Shown: positions 42,818 through 51,692 of the stretch, one piece after another
How positions within the stretch are numbered: position 1 is the stretch's first letter
Layout: every line of letters starts with the position of its first letter
NCBI RefSeq assembly: GCF_006965485.1
Contig: NZ_CP041360.1
Coordinates: forward strand, 5,684,501 to 5,748,500
Direction: 5' to 3'
Origin: Spirosoma sp. KCTC 42546
GTDB taxonomy: Bacteria > Bacteroidota > Bacteroidia > Cytophagales > Spirosomataceae
Length of the DNA stretch: 64,000 bases
Program-made: the position numbers and the translations under genes
The notes under the pieces: model-generated
The model's database searches: none
What the model was told of the DNA's origin: nothing
Seen by the model: only the letters and a program-made list of their open reading frames with translations

Positions 42818-42860
42818 TGCATTTTGTCATCGAAAATCATCCCGTAACTTACTTAATCCT

Positions 42861-43556
42861 ATGTCGTATCAGACCTCTGGCACCATTCAGAGTTGGGCCG
42901 AAGAAGACCGCCCACGCGAGAAACTCATGCTAAAGGGCAAAGCGGCCCTGTCGGAAGCGGAACTGATTGCCATTCTGATTAACTCCGGTACGGTTGATCT
43001 GACCGCGGTTGATGTAGCCAAGATCATTCTCAAAAGTGTCAACAACAACCTCAACGACTTAGCGAAACTAAGTATCAAAGACCTCTCAAAATTCCGGGGT
43101 ATTGGCGAAGCAAAAGCGATTAGCGTTATAGCGGCCCTTGAACTGGGTCGCCGACGGAAAGAGCAGGATCGTCCGCAACGCGCCAAAGTAACATGCTCGC
43201 GCGATGCCTACAACGAAATGATTCCGCACCTGATCGACAAGCCGCACGAAGAGTTCTGGATTTTACTGATGAATCGCGCCAACGAAATTTTGCGACCGGT
43301 TCAAATCAGTACGGGAGGGGTTTCGGGAACGGTAGCCGACCCCAAACTGATTTTCAAACAGGCCATCGAACATCTGGCCTCTTCGATGATCTTGTTCCAT
43401 AATCATCCGTCAGGCAACCTCTTACCGTCGCAGGCCGATAAAGACCTTACAAAAAAACTCAGAGATGCCGGGCGGCTGCTGGATATCCCGGTGCTCGATC
43501 ACCTGATTTTTACGGACAAATCCTACTATAGCTTTGCTGATGAGGGGATTTTGTAA
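42861..43556 (+). CDS. radC: RadC-family JAB-domain protein
   Basis: A 231-residue RadC (UPF0758) protein. The N-terminal helix-hairpin-helix region (RGIGEAKAISVIAALELGRR) is followed by a JAB/MPN metalloprotease-like domain with the zinc motif HNHPSGNLLPSQAD (His about 178, His180, Asp191). Despite the name, a repair role is doubtful; the biochemical function is unresolved. It converges on the pseudouridine synthase gene with a 16-bp gap. Confidence 0.94.
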   Translation: MSYQTSGTIQSWAEEDRPREKLMLKGKAALSEAELIAILINSGTVDLTAVDVAKIILKSVNNNLNDLAKLSIKDLSKFRGIGEAKAISVIAALELGRRRKEQDRPQRAKVTCSRDAYNEMIPHLIDKPHEEFWILLMNRANEILRPVQISTGGVSGTVADPKLIFKQAIEHLASSMILFHNHPSGNLLPSQADKDLTKKLRDAGRLLDIPVLDHLIFTDKSYYSFADEGIL

Positions 43557-43572
43557 ACGTAGCCTGGCCGGG

Positions 43573-44169
43573 TTACTTTAATCTTAACCCACGCATTACT
43601 TCTGCCCGGCTTAGTTCACGAACCTGACCAGGTATCATGCCTTCGGCAGTGAGGTCTTCGATGGCCCAGCGTACCAACCGAAGTGTTGGAAAACCCACGG
43701 CGGCTGTCATTTTACGTACCTGCCGGTTTTTACCTTCATGTAATGAAATGGACAACCAGGATGTTGGTATAGTAGCCCGATACCGGATAGGTGGATTCCG
43801 CTCCGGCAAGCCGGGCTCAAGCATGATACGGGCATCGGCAGGTAATGTGTGGTAGGATTTTCCATCTACCGAAATGGTAACGCCCTGAGCAAGCTGCTGG
43901 CAAGCTGCTTCTGTTAACGCCCCATCGACCTGCACGTAATACGTTCGATTATGTCGAAACTTCGGGTTTAACAGCCTATGATTTAACTGCTTATCATTCG
44001 TTAGTAACAGCAATCCCTCGCTATCTGCATCAAGCCGCCCAACAGGATATACATCCGTCGGAAACTCAAAATCCAGGTCAGCGAGTGTTTGCTTATCGCC
44101 CTCCCGCGAAAACTGGGAGAGCATGAGGTAGGGCTTGTAGATGAGGAAGTATTCTGAACCGGGATTCAT
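43573..44169 (-). CDS. rRNA pseudouridine synthase (RsuA/RluE type)
   Basis: A 198-residue enzyme of the RsuA/RluB/RluE group, without an N-terminal S4 domain. The catalytic Asp is in PVGRLDADSEGLLLLTND. Further motifs are KTYYVQV-like NRTYYVQVDG, and the LHEGKNRQVRKMTAAVG motif. It isomerises a uridine in rRNA to pseudouridine; short members without S4 resemble RluE. It lies 68 bp downstream of the exonuclease III gene on the same strand, separated by a degenerate palindrome half. Confidence 0.92.
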   Translation of the reverse strand: MNPGSEYFLIYKPYLMLSQFSREGDKQTLADLDFEFPTDVYPVGRLDADSEGLLLLTNDKQLNHRLLNPKFRHNRTYYVQVDGALTEAACQQLAQGVTISVDGKSYHTLPADARIMLEPGLPERNPPIRYRATIPTSWLSISLHEGKNRQVRKMTAAVGFPTLRLVRWAIEDLTAEGMIPGQVRELSRAEVMRGLRLK

Positions 44170-44212
44170 GTGATTTAAATGATTTCCTTGATTTTAAGAT
44201 AACACACTCAAC

Positions 44213-44252
44213 AAAATCATAGTCAGTCAGGCAAATCTCATAAATCCAGGTT
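44213..44252. repeat. Degenerate half copy of the 41-bp palindrome
   Basis: The sequence matches the right arm of the 40655-40756 palindrome, sharing AAAATCATAGTCAGTCA and ATCC-AGGTT with small changes. A very degraded left arm may be at 44168-44195. It overlaps the 3' end of the exonuclease III gene and supplies its last codons and stop. Confidence 0.65.
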
Positions 44253-45002
44253 CAGATATACCGGGCAGTGATCCGCATGAACGGCATCGGGAAGCATCTG
44301 GCAGTCGATGATTTGGTCGCGAAGGTTATCCGTAACGGAAGCGTAGTCGATACGCCAGCCTTTGTTATTGTTTCGCGCTCCGGCCCGGTAACTCCACCAG
44401 CTGTAGGCTACTTCATCAGGATGTTTGTACCGAAATGAATCGGTCATGCCGGAGCCGAACCACTGATCCATCCAGGCCCGTTCTTCGGGTAGGAAACCCG
44501 TTGAATTTTTGTTCCGTATGGGGTCGTGAATGTCAATAGCCGTATGAGCAATGTTATAATCGCCAACAACAATTAGTTTTGGACGGGTCTTCTTCAGGTT
44601 TTCAATGTAATCGTAGAAATCGTTTAGAAACTCCATCTTCACCCCTTGGCGCAACTCTCCGGATGTACCGGAAGGAAAGTAGCAGTTTAGTAATGTCAGG
44701 TCGTCGAAGTCGGTGCGAAGAATACGGCCTTCGCAATCATAAACTGGCAAACCACAGCCCAGCACGACGTTGGTAGGGGCGATTTTGGAGAACGTAGCCA
44801 CACCCGAATACCCTTTCTTTTCAGCCGCGTGCCAGTGGTATTGATACCCCAGTTGTTCAAACAAAGTCAGATCTACCACATCGGTGGTTGCTTTGACCTC
44901 CTGAAAGCAAATAATATCGAAGCTATTTTGGGCAAGCCAGTCGATCAGGCCGTTACGGATAGCCGCTCGGATGCCGTTAATGTTGTAGGAAATGAGTTGC
45001 AT
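44238..45002 (-). CDS. xth: Exodeoxyribonuclease III (AP endonuclease)
   Basis: A 254-residue ExoIII. Motifs: LISYNINGIRAAI at the start, CFQEVKA with the metal Glu (about 34), YSGVATFSK, VVGDYNIAHTAIDIHDP (Asp/Asn), and the terminal DHCPVYLNLDL with the catalytic Asp-His. It cuts AP sites and digests 3' ends in base-excision repair. The final residues NLDL and stop fall within a copy of the intergenic repeat seen at 40655, so the repeat has joined the coding end. Confidence 0.94.
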   Translation of the reverse strand: MQLISYNINGIRAAIRNGLIDWLAQNSFDIICFQEVKATTDVVDLTLFEQLGYQYHWHAAEKKGYSGVATFSKIAPTNVVLGCGLPVYDCEGRILRTDFDDLTLLNCYFPSGTSGELRQGVKMEFLNDFYDYIENLKKTRPKLIVVGDYNIAHTAIDIHDPIRNKNSTGFLPEERAWMDQWFGSGMTDSFRYKHPDEVAYSWWSYRAGARNNNKGWRIDYASVTDNLRDQIIDCQMLPDAVHADHCPVYLNLDL

Positions 45003-45008
45003 AGTAGA

Positions 45009-45095
45009 TTAACACAGAGAAAACAGAGGAACTACAGAGACCACAGAGATTTATTTTCAGTGACCTCCGTGATTCCTCTGTTTTCTCTGTGTTAA
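45009..45095. terminator. 23-bp perfect inverted repeat between the transporter and xth genes
   Basis: Arms 45009-45031 and 45073-45095 are exact inverted copies of an AACACAGAGAAAACAGAGG-type sequence. The inner 41 nt add further partial pairing (ACAGAGA units). It fills the gap between the nucleoside transporter stop and the xth start. It differs in sequence from the other palindromes of the window. Confidence 0.85.
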
Positions 45096-45098
45096 ATT

Positions 45099-46319
45099 TT
45101 AAAGTGATCCCGGTACTAATTCATCGGTCTTTGCTGAAACCCGCTTATTATCAGTAAAGAGCAGTACAAACACCACCAATACCACGGCTGCAATACCTGC
45201 TGGAACGAGCCAGAAGCTAGTCCAGTTAACGGTGTCTCCCACTTTAAACATAGCTTTTACTACACCCGAGAGGTAAGAACCAATTCCCATACCGATACCG
45301 TAGGTAGCTAGCGAAATTAGTCCCTGAGCCGATGATTTAATCTTTTCGCCCGCTTTATTGTCCGTATAAATCTGGCCCGTTACAAAGAAGAAATCGTAGC
45401 AAACGCCGTGCAGAAGAATGGCAAGATATAACATCCACTCGCCTGACCCTCCATCACCATAACCAAAGCAAACAAATCGAACAATCCAGGCAATCAGGCC
45501 CACAATTAGCATTTTCTTAACACCCAACCGTGTGTATGCTAGTGGTATTAACAACATGAAAATTACTTCTGATGCCTGACCCAAGGACATTTTATTCTCA
45601 ACATTCTGCATGCCTCCATCTGTGAGAGAGGAGTTGGCCATTGCGTAATAGAACGAAAGGGGTATGCAGATCAGCACCGACGACAGAAAGAAAATAGCGA
45701 ACGAGCGATCTTTAAACAATTTAAAGGCGTCGAGCCCCAAAACCTGCGAGAACGATGTAGATGTAGTCGCCTTGGGCGGTGTATTAGGTAGAAAAAATGA
45801 GAAAACACCAAGCGCGATTGCCGAGTACATTGACAATTGAAAAATAGTCACTTTATCACCAAAACCATAATAGCCAACTATATTGTTGACGACAATCCAT
45901 GAAACGGTGCCCAACACACGAATACCTGGAAATTCTTTTTCAGGGCTCGCCATCTGCTGCATTGCAATAGATGACGAGAGCGCCAGCGTCGGAGCAAACG
46001 TTAGGCAGTAAACCAAGAGTATCCAGAAGAATTGGTCTGGATCATTAATTTGGATGAGAAAATAGAGAATTACTGCACCTAGCAAATTCAGTATACCCAA
46101 AACTTTCTGAGCAGCAAAATAACGGTCGGCAATCATACCCACGAAAAAAGGAGCGACAAGCATTGCAATCGAAAACGTTGAAAAAGCAGCTCCCTGCTGT
46201 ATAGGAGTAGCATGAAGTTCTGTTTCAAGATATTTTGTCACTTGGCCATACCAGGCCCCCCAAACAAAAAACTGGAGAAACATCATGACCGAGAGTTTAA
46301 CGCGGGTTGTTGACAGCAT
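45099..46319 (-). CDS. Nucleoside:H+ symporter (NupG-like MFS)
   Basis: A 406-residue transporter with 12 predicted helices. The first helix motif LSVMMFLQFFVWGAWYGQVTK and the AAFSTFSIAMLVAPFFVGMIADRYF loop (with a GxxADRxF MFS signature) match the nucleoside:H+ symporter family NupG/XapB. It probably imports nucleosides with protons. Purine nucleoside phosphorylase is encoded 29 kb away. It is followed by a perfect inverted repeat and then xth. Confidence 0.88.
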   Translation of the reverse strand: MLSTTRVKLSVMMFLQFFVWGAWYGQVTKYLETELHATPIQQGAAFSTFSIAMLVAPFFVGMIADRYFAAQKVLGILNLLGAVILYFLIQINDPDQFFWILLVYCLTFAPTLALSSSIAMQQMASPEKEFPGIRVLGTVSWIVVNNIVGYYGFGDKVTIFQLSMYSAIALGVFSFFLPNTPPKATTSTSFSQVLGLDAFKLFKDRSFAIFFLSSVLICIPLSFYYAMANSSLTDGGMQNVENKMSLGQASEVIFMLLIPLAYTRLGVKKMLIVGLIAWIVRFVCFGYGDGGSGEWMLYLAILLHGVCYDFFFVTGQIYTDNKAGEKIKSSAQGLISLATYGIGMGIGSYLSGVVKAMFKVGDTVNWTSFWLVPAGIAAVVLVVFVLLFTDNKRVSAKTDELVPGSL

Positions 46320-46487
46320 TGTAGATTTAGCAGTTAAAGTTTAAGCCGATGAAGGTAGAAAACACTCGTCAGGCTTGCAAGCCGATTGCCCGCGAAAGTT
46401 GCCGATTATGCAGTAACCCATGTAAATCCGTCCGCTTATTCAGAATATTGTCTCGCCAGTTAGGCAGCAATAACCTATCCTATTTCT

Positions 46488-46495
46488 TATCTTTG
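46488..46495 (+). promoter_or_regulatory. Candidate -7 box of the LolA-like gene
   Basis: TATCTTTG matches TAnnTTTG and lies 25 bp upstream of the ATG at 46521. I see no good -33 TTG at 17-23 nt, so the assignment is moderate. Confidence 0.45.
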
Positions 46496-46520
46496 ACTTA
46501 GTTTCTTACTAAACTAGTAC

Positions 46521-47240
46521 ATGAAAAAACAACTGATTACCCTCGTTGCCCTTGTGGCAATTCCGGCTATCTCCTTTGCCCAAACAGCCGACGAAATCAT
46601 TGACAAGAACATCGCAGCAATGGGCGGAGCCGATAAAATTGCGGCTGTTAAAACGCTGCAATTTGACCAGAGTATGAGTATTATGGGCATGGATATGACC
46701 GGCAAAACAACCGTTGTTGTGGGTCAGTCCCTTCGTAACGATATTTCGGTAATGGGCCAGCAGATCACGCAGGTTGTTGATGGCGACAAGGGTTGGGCCA
46801 TCAATCCGATGCAGGGCGGGTCGGCTCCACAGGCGCTACCTGAAGATCAGGTAAAAATCCAGAAAGGGAATGCCTATATCGTTGGTGCAGACTTGGTGAC
46901 TGCAAAAGCTCAAAAGTATCCGGTTGAGCTGGTTGGCAAGGAAAAACTGAACGAAAAAGACGTTTATAACATCAAAGTGACACGGCCAGAAGGCGTTGCC
47001 AACTATTATGTAGACGCAACAACTTACCAATTGAACGGCATGAAGGCAATCGTTAGCATGCAGGGCCAGTCGGGTGAGGTTAAATCACAGTACAGCAATT
47101 ACAAAACGGTTGATGGACTAACCGTTCCTTCTACTATTGAGCTCAATAGCCCAGCCATGCCTGGTGCGATTACAATGACTATATCGAACATGGTATTTAA
47201 CCCTAAAGTTGATCCATCCATCTTTGCCATGCCGAAATAA
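46521..47240 (+). CDS. Periplasmic LolA-like / lipoprotein-sorting-like protein
   Basis: A 239-residue secreted protein with signal MKKQLITLVALVAIPAISFAQ. The mature part is a series of antiparallel strands (LRNDISVMGQQITQVVDGDK, VELVGKEKLNEKDVYNIKV, YYVDATTYQLNGM) like the half-barrel of LolA/LolB-type folds; zinc-peptidase-accessory homologues in Bacteroidota look alike. It may carry lipids or lipoproteins through the periplasm. TATCTTTG at 46488-46495 fits the -7 box consensus, 26 bp before the ATG. It precedes the M28 peptidase gene but a terminator lies between. Confidence 0.75.
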   Translation: MKKQLITLVALVAIPAISFAQTADEIIDKNIAAMGGADKIAAVKTLQFDQSMSIMGMDMTGKTTVVVGQSLRNDISVMGQQITQVVDGDKGWAINPMQGGSAPQALPEDQVKIQKGNAYIVGADLVTAKAQKYPVELVGKEKLNEKDVYNIKVTRPEGVANYYVDATTYQLNGMKAIVSMQGQSGEVKSQYSNYKTVDGLTVPSTIELNSPAMPGAITMTISNMVFNPKVDPSIFAMPK

Positions 47241-47261
47241 TTAATTCTTAAGTCTAGTAGT

Positions 47262-47293
47262 AAAAGAGACGCACAAACCGCGTCTCTTTTTTT
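47262..47293 (+). terminator. Intrinsic terminator after the LolA-like gene
   Basis: AAAAGAGACGC (47262-47272) pairs with GCGTCTCTTTT (47280-47290) around a 7-nt loop, followed by T's. It is only 21 bp after the stop. Confidence 0.85.
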
Positions 47294-47371
47294 ATGCCAA
47301 ATATTCATCGGCGATGCACCTTCTTTACCACAGCAAATACCGATATTTGAGAATTATACAATCTGATTCTC

Positions 47372-49561
47372 ATGAAACTTTCCTCTCTACTTAGCATTTC
47401 TGGTCGAACGCTGGCACTCGTCGTTGGTATTGCCACCGTACAAGCCCAGACACTCTCAGGCTTTGTTCCAGCCCGACAGGCCGCCCAGGTCAAACTCGAA
47501 ACCGAGTTCAAAACCAAACAATCACCAGCAGCATTTAAAAATCACCTCGAAAAACTGAGCAGCGTTCCGCATATCACTGGCTCGAAAGAAAATGAACAGG
47601 TGCGCGATTACATTGCCGAAACCATGCGAAAAGCGGGTTGGCAGGTAGACATCTACCCGCACGACGTGCTGCTCCCTAAAGGTCCCGGCGACATTGCCGT
47701 TGAACTGGTCGAGCCCGTTCGTCAGCCACTGAATATCAAGGAGTTTTTGTTCAAAGAAGATAAATACAGCGGTGACCCGCGGCTAACGCCCGGTTATAAT
47801 GTCTGGTCGGGCTCGGGCGATGTAACGGCCGAAGTCGTGTACGCTAATTACGGGCGCAAAGAAGACTTCGAGCAATTAAAGGCGATGGGTATATCCGTAA
47901 AAGGCAAAATCGTACTGGCTCGTTACGGTGGTAACTTCCGAGGCTACAAAGCCCAGTGGGCACAGGCGGCTGGAGCGGCTGGGGTTATTATTTTCACCGA
48001 CCCCGCCGACTCTGGCTACATGGTTGGCTTAACCTTTCCCGCCGGTCCCTATTATAGCGAAAGTGTCATTCAGCGGGGTTCGTTACTAACAACGCCTTAT
48101 ACCGGTGACCCATTAACTCCTGGTGAAGCGGCTCTACCAATGGACGCCAAAAATACGCCCAAACGGCTCGCTATGGACGCTGTTGGATTACATAAAATTC
48201 CAGTGACACCCCTCCCGTATGGTTCGGCAACCGAGATTCTAAAACGTATGACGGGTGCCAAGGCGGTTCCGGCGGGCTGGCAGGGTGGCTTACCCTATAC
48301 CTATCGGTTGGAAGGTGGCCAGGATCTAAAAGTCCGCCTGATGGTGAAACAGGAAAATACGATTCAACGCATTTATCAAGTGGTCGGCACACTGACCGGT
48401 GCCGAGTTTCCCGACGAATGGGTCATTGCGGGTTGCCACTACGATGCCTGGTCCTATGGCGCAACTGATCCCAACTCAGGTACAGCTATGCTGTTAAGTA
48501 TGACTGAATCGATGGGTAAGCTGGCGAAAGCCGGACAACGGCCCCGACGTACGATTAAAGTATGCCATTGGGATGCCGAAGAACCGGGTGTAATTGGATC
48601 GGCGGAGTGGAGCGAGCAGTTTCGTGATGAGTTGACTCAGAAAGCTGTTGCCTATATGAACTATGATGCTGCGGTGTCGGGTCGAACGTTTGGTGCCAGT
48701 GCGTCGCCGTCGATGAAAAAGCTGATTATTGAAGCCACGCAAACGGTGCAGTATCCAGACTCCAACAAAACCGTTTACCAACACTGGATGGGGCATAAAG
48801 TTGGTGGTGGTACGAATCGTGTAACGGGTTCATCGGCCCCAGCAATGGTCGTAGGCGAACCAACGATTGGTAATCTTGGCGGAGGCTCCGATCATATTGC
48901 ACCCTATATGCACATTGGCATTCCAGCCTTGAGCGCGGGCGTATCAGGGCCAACCCTCTATCACTCCCAGTATGACGACCTATATTTCTACGACAAATTT
49001 GCTGACCCTACCTATAAAATGGGGCCAATGATGGAACAGGTTGTAGGCACCATGACCCTCCGGCTCGCCAACGCGGATCTTGTCCCCTACGACATAGCCC
49101 GTTATCCAGCCGATCTGGAAGTCCATTTGAAAGCGGCCGAAAAAGCTATTCAGGCGTATGCGCCAACCTATTCAATTTCTCCCCTGCTCAGCGCCGTTGC
49201 CGACATGAAAAAGAACGCTGATGCCTGCGAACTGGCCCGGCAGAACTATTTAAAAACGGGCCGGACAGATAAACTGGTGGAGCTAAACAAAGAGCTGCGC
49301 TTGCTGGAACGGTCGTTCATTGATCCGAAAGGAAACGCTTTTGGCGCCTGGTACAAATCACTGTATGCCTCATCTGACCCGAACAGTGGCTACGCATCCT
49401 GGATGTTACCCGGCTTGCTTTACGAAGCCTCCCTGAAATCGACAGCGAATCTGCCTGACCTGGAAGTTCGCTACAAAAAAGCGATTCAGACATTGAGCGA
49501 TAAATTGTTGGTACTCTCCCAGGGAATGGGTAGTCCATCTGCTGTGGGCGGAGGAAAATAA
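47372..49561 (+). CDS. Secreted M28 metallopeptidase (PSMA/transferrin-receptor-like)
   Basis: A 729-residue exported peptidase with signal MKLSSLLSISGRTLALVVGIATVQAQ. A PA domain (about 120-290: GKIVLARYGGNFRGYKAQWA, AAGVIIFTDP) is nested in an M28 catalytic domain: zinc motif CHYDAW (His, Asp about 355), DAEEPGVIGSAEW with the catalytic Glu, and GGGSDHIAP (His). A C-terminal helical dimerisation domain follows (about 580-700). The order matches glutamate carboxypeptidase II-like proteins. It cleaves C-terminal residues or small peptides in the periplasm. A hairpin near 49581 terminates the gene. Confidence 0.93.
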   Translation: MKLSSLLSISGRTLALVVGIATVQAQTLSGFVPARQAAQVKLETEFKTKQSPAAFKNHLEKLSSVPHITGSKENEQVRDYIAETMRKAGWQVDIYPHDVLLPKGPGDIAVELVEPVRQPLNIKEFLFKEDKYSGDPRLTPGYNVWSGSGDVTAEVVYANYGRKEDFEQLKAMGISVKGKIVLARYGGNFRGYKAQWAQAAGAAGVIIFTDPADSGYMVGLTFPAGPYYSESVIQRGSLLTTPYTGDPLTPGEAALPMDAKNTPKRLAMDAVGLHKIPVTPLPYGSATEILKRMTGAKAVPAGWQGGLPYTYRLEGGQDLKVRLMVKQENTIQRIYQVVGTLTGAEFPDEWVIAGCHYDAWSYGATDPNSGTAMLLSMTESMGKLAKAGQRPRRTIKVCHWDAEEPGVIGSAEWSEQFRDELTQKAVAYMNYDAAVSGRTFGASASPSMKKLIIEATQTVQYPDSNKTVYQHWMGHKVGGGTNRVTGSSAPAMVVGEPTIGNLGGGSDHIAPYMHIGIPALSAGVSGPTLYHSQYDDLYFYDKFADPTYKMGPMMEQVVGTMTLRLANADLVPYDIARYPADLEVHLKAAEKAIQAYAPTYSISPLLSAVADMKKNADACELARQNYLKTGRTDKLVELNKELRLLERSFIDPKGNAFGAWYKSLYASSDPNSGYASWMLPGLLYEASLKSTANLPDLEVRYKKAIQTLSDKLLVLSQGMGSPSAVGGGK

Positions 49562-49580
49562 ACTATAGTCGATTTAATGA

Positions 49581-49628
49581 GTAGCCCTATATCACAGTCT
49601 GGAACTGCGGTATGGGGCTACTTATTTT
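49581..49628 (+). terminator. Probable terminator after the M28 peptidase gene
   Basis: GTAGCCC (49581-49587) pairs with GGGCTAC (49615-49621), with an inner CAGT/ACTG stem, followed by TTATTTTTTA. It is 20 bp after the stop. Confidence 0.6.
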
Positions 49629-49715
49629 TTAGCTTTCTATACGCTTTATCATCTACGGCTATCCATTGGCAAACTTTTTGTTAATCAATGCCTGTATTCG
49701 ATACCGTAGCGCAAC

Positions 49716-51143
49716 ATGGTAAAGCAGTTAGTCAAAATCAGTATATGTCAACTCTGGCTAGTCTGGGTTTGTGGATATACAGCACAGGCCCAACTAACAG
49801 CAACTCAATCACTCGTTGACCCGATTGCTACTTCCTGGGCCGATATAACTGTTCGGGTTATGACTAAAGCGCCTAAGAATACCCCTACCTACGGTTCCCG
49901 AGCCATTGGATACCTGGGCCTAACCATGTACGAAACCGTTGTGTATGCCTCCCCTAGACACCGGTCGGTTATTCGAAAATTGTCGGATACCCTTTCGTTA
50001 CCCAAACCCGATCTCAGGAAAACTTATTGCTGGGAGCTAGCCTTAAATGCTGGCCAGGCCTATATGCACAGGGCCCTCTATGGATATACGCAAAAAATGC
50101 AGCCAATTGATTCGCTGGAGCAGGCTATCCATCAAGTGTATGCATCCCAGCTTAATCCTGAAGTTGTTGAGCGTTCTGAGCAATTTGGTAAAGCTATTGC
50201 CGCAAAAATCTACGAATGGTCGAAGAGTGATGGTGGACATGAAGGCTATGAGCGCAACTTCCCTAAAGAGTATAAAAGACCCGTAGGTGCTGGTTTGTGG
50301 GTACCTCCTGTGATCGGGCAATCGAATACAAAAATTCCAATGCATCCAACCTGGGGCCAGAATCGGACATTTTCTCATCGGAATAGTCAGTTGCCTTTAC
50401 CCAAACCCCTGGCCTATTCAACTGATACAACCAGTCAATATTACCGATATTACAAAGAAGTATATGACCGAAAAATCTCGTTAACCGAAGCCGACCGGGC
50501 TATTGTTATGTGGTGGGGAGATGACCCAACGGAAACCTGCTCTCCCCCTGGCCACTCGTATAATCTGGCTACCATTGCCATCCGGAATAGTCATGTTGAT
50601 TTGGTCAAAGCAGCCGAAACCTACGCTCGTGTAGGTATGGCAGTAGCTGATGCATTTACCTGCTGCTGGAAAGTAAAATTTACTTATATGGTAGAACGGC
50701 CTTCGTCGTTCATCAAGAAAAGCATCCTCCCGAATACCACTTGGTTTCCATGGCTTCCTTTCTTCCTAGAACCGCCTTTCCCTTCGTTTTATTCAGGCCA
50801 CGCTGTGCAATCGGCAGCTACGGCTACCGTATTGACCGAACTGTATGGCACTAGTTTTTCATTTACAGATAATACCCACGCCAAACGGCCGAAAACAATC
50901 TATCAGGCGCAAAATCCATTACCCGTCAACCCAAATCCGTCTACTTATTCCGATTATTATCCGACTTATACAGACTACACGTTAACGTATGAAGCCCGGC
51001 ATTATGCTTCGTTTTGGGATGCGGCTCAGGAATGCGCTAACTCACGCCTGATGGGTGGTATTCATACCCGCTATGATAATGAAGTGGGCTTGGCTGAAGG
51101 CACGAAGATTGGAAAGAATATAAACTCGCTTCGATGGCATTGA
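49716..51143 (+). CDS. Vanadium-dependent haloperoxidase-like protein (PAP2 superfamily)
   Basis: A 475-residue exported protein with signal LVKISICQLWLVWVCGYTAQAQ. All three phosphate/vanadate-site motifs are visible: K-x6-RP in KFTYMVERP (about 320-329), PSFYSGH (about 356-362), and SRxxxxxHxxxD in SRLMGGIHTRYD (about 442-453). It is therefore either a vanadium haloperoxidase or an acid phosphatase of the same fold; helical length favours the former. Its last codons form one arm of a terminator hairpin shared with the convergent rad52 gene. Confidence 0.9.
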   Translation: MVKQLVKISICQLWLVWVCGYTAQAQLTATQSLVDPIATSWADITVRVMTKAPKNTPTYGSRAIGYLGLTMYETVVYASPRHRSVIRKLSDTLSLPKPDLRKTYCWELALNAGQAYMHRALYGYTQKMQPIDSLEQAIHQVYASQLNPEVVERSEQFGKAIAAKIYEWSKSDGGHEGYERNFPKEYKRPVGAGLWVPPVIGQSNTKIPMHPTWGQNRTFSHRNSQLPLPKPLAYSTDTTSQYYRYYKEVYDRKISLTEADRAIVMWWGDDPTETCSPPGHSYNLATIAIRNSHVDLVKAAETYARVGMAVADAFTCCWKVKFTYMVERPSSFIKKSILPNTTWFPWLPFFLEPPFPSFYSGHAVQSAATATVLTELYGTSFSFTDNTHAKRPKTIYQAQNPLPVNPNPSTYSDYYPTYTDYTLTYEARHYASFWDAAQECANSRLMGGIHTRYDNEVGLAEGTKIGKNINSLRWH

Positions 51144-51163
51144 ACAAACCATCGAAGCGAGTT
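51123..51163. terminator. Bidirectional hairpin between the haloperoxidase and rad52 genes
   Basis: AACTCGCTTCGATGG (51123-51137) is exactly inverted at 51149-51163 with an 11-nt loop. The left arm encodes the last residues NSLRW of the haloperoxidase and the right arm ends 3 bp before the rad52 stop. Confidence 0.85.
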
Positions 51164-51165
51164 CT

Positions 51166-51669
51166 TTAGACAGCTTTCGCTGTTGGTTTGGCATGTTCTG
51201 GCTTTAGAACAACCACATCCCGAACAATTCCGCCCGCATTGAGCTTTTCCACCATTTTATCCAACAAGGGAGTAGCCCAATTGGGAATGTACTTGTCGGT
51301 GGTTTCAATGAGCACTTTGGGAAAATCATATAAAGCACGGCCTAATCCGAATTGTACCGCACAGCGTTTCATAGCGTCACTGATTCCTCCTTTTACCGGC
51401 TCAACGCTGGTACGGCTGGCTCCGTCGGTTTTCCGAATCATTTCGCCACCGGGCAGAATAGCGGTGATTGTACACAGGAATCCGCCTTCGATTTCCTTGA
51501 TTTCGTTCTGCCAGCCTGCCCAGCCAAACTGATCATCGAACCGCTGCATCACGCACCGATTGGTGATATAGGGCACCACAATGATTTTCTGACCATCCTT
51601 TGTCTGGCTTTGCACCCGCCACTCAATTTCTTGTACGGTGAGCGGGGCGGTTAATACGTTTAGATCCAT
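51166..51669 (-). CDS. Rad52/Rad22-family single-strand annealing protein
   Basis: A 167-residue protein. The Rad52-like core is seen in VVPYITNRCVMQRFDDQFGWAGWQNEI, GGFLCTITAILPGGEMIRKTDGA and GGISDAMKRCAVQFGLGRALYDFP, the last being the signature shared by eukaryotic Rad52 and phage annealases. It should promote annealing of complementary single strands. Length fits the minimal bacterial form. It is encoded 23 bp downstream of mutS on the same strand, an operon joining mismatch repair and an annealase. No phage genes adjoin. Confidence 0.85.
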   Translation of the reverse strand: MDLNVLTAPLTVQEIEWRVQSQTKDGQKIIVVPYITNRCVMQRFDDQFGWAGWQNEIKEIEGGFLCTITAILPGGEMIRKTDGASRTSVEPVKGGISDAMKRCAVQFGLGRALYDFPKVLIETTDKYIPNWATPLLDKMVEKLNAGGIVRDVVVLKPEHAKPTAKAV

Positions 51670-51692
51670 TTTTTTTGTTGTTTACTTGTTAA

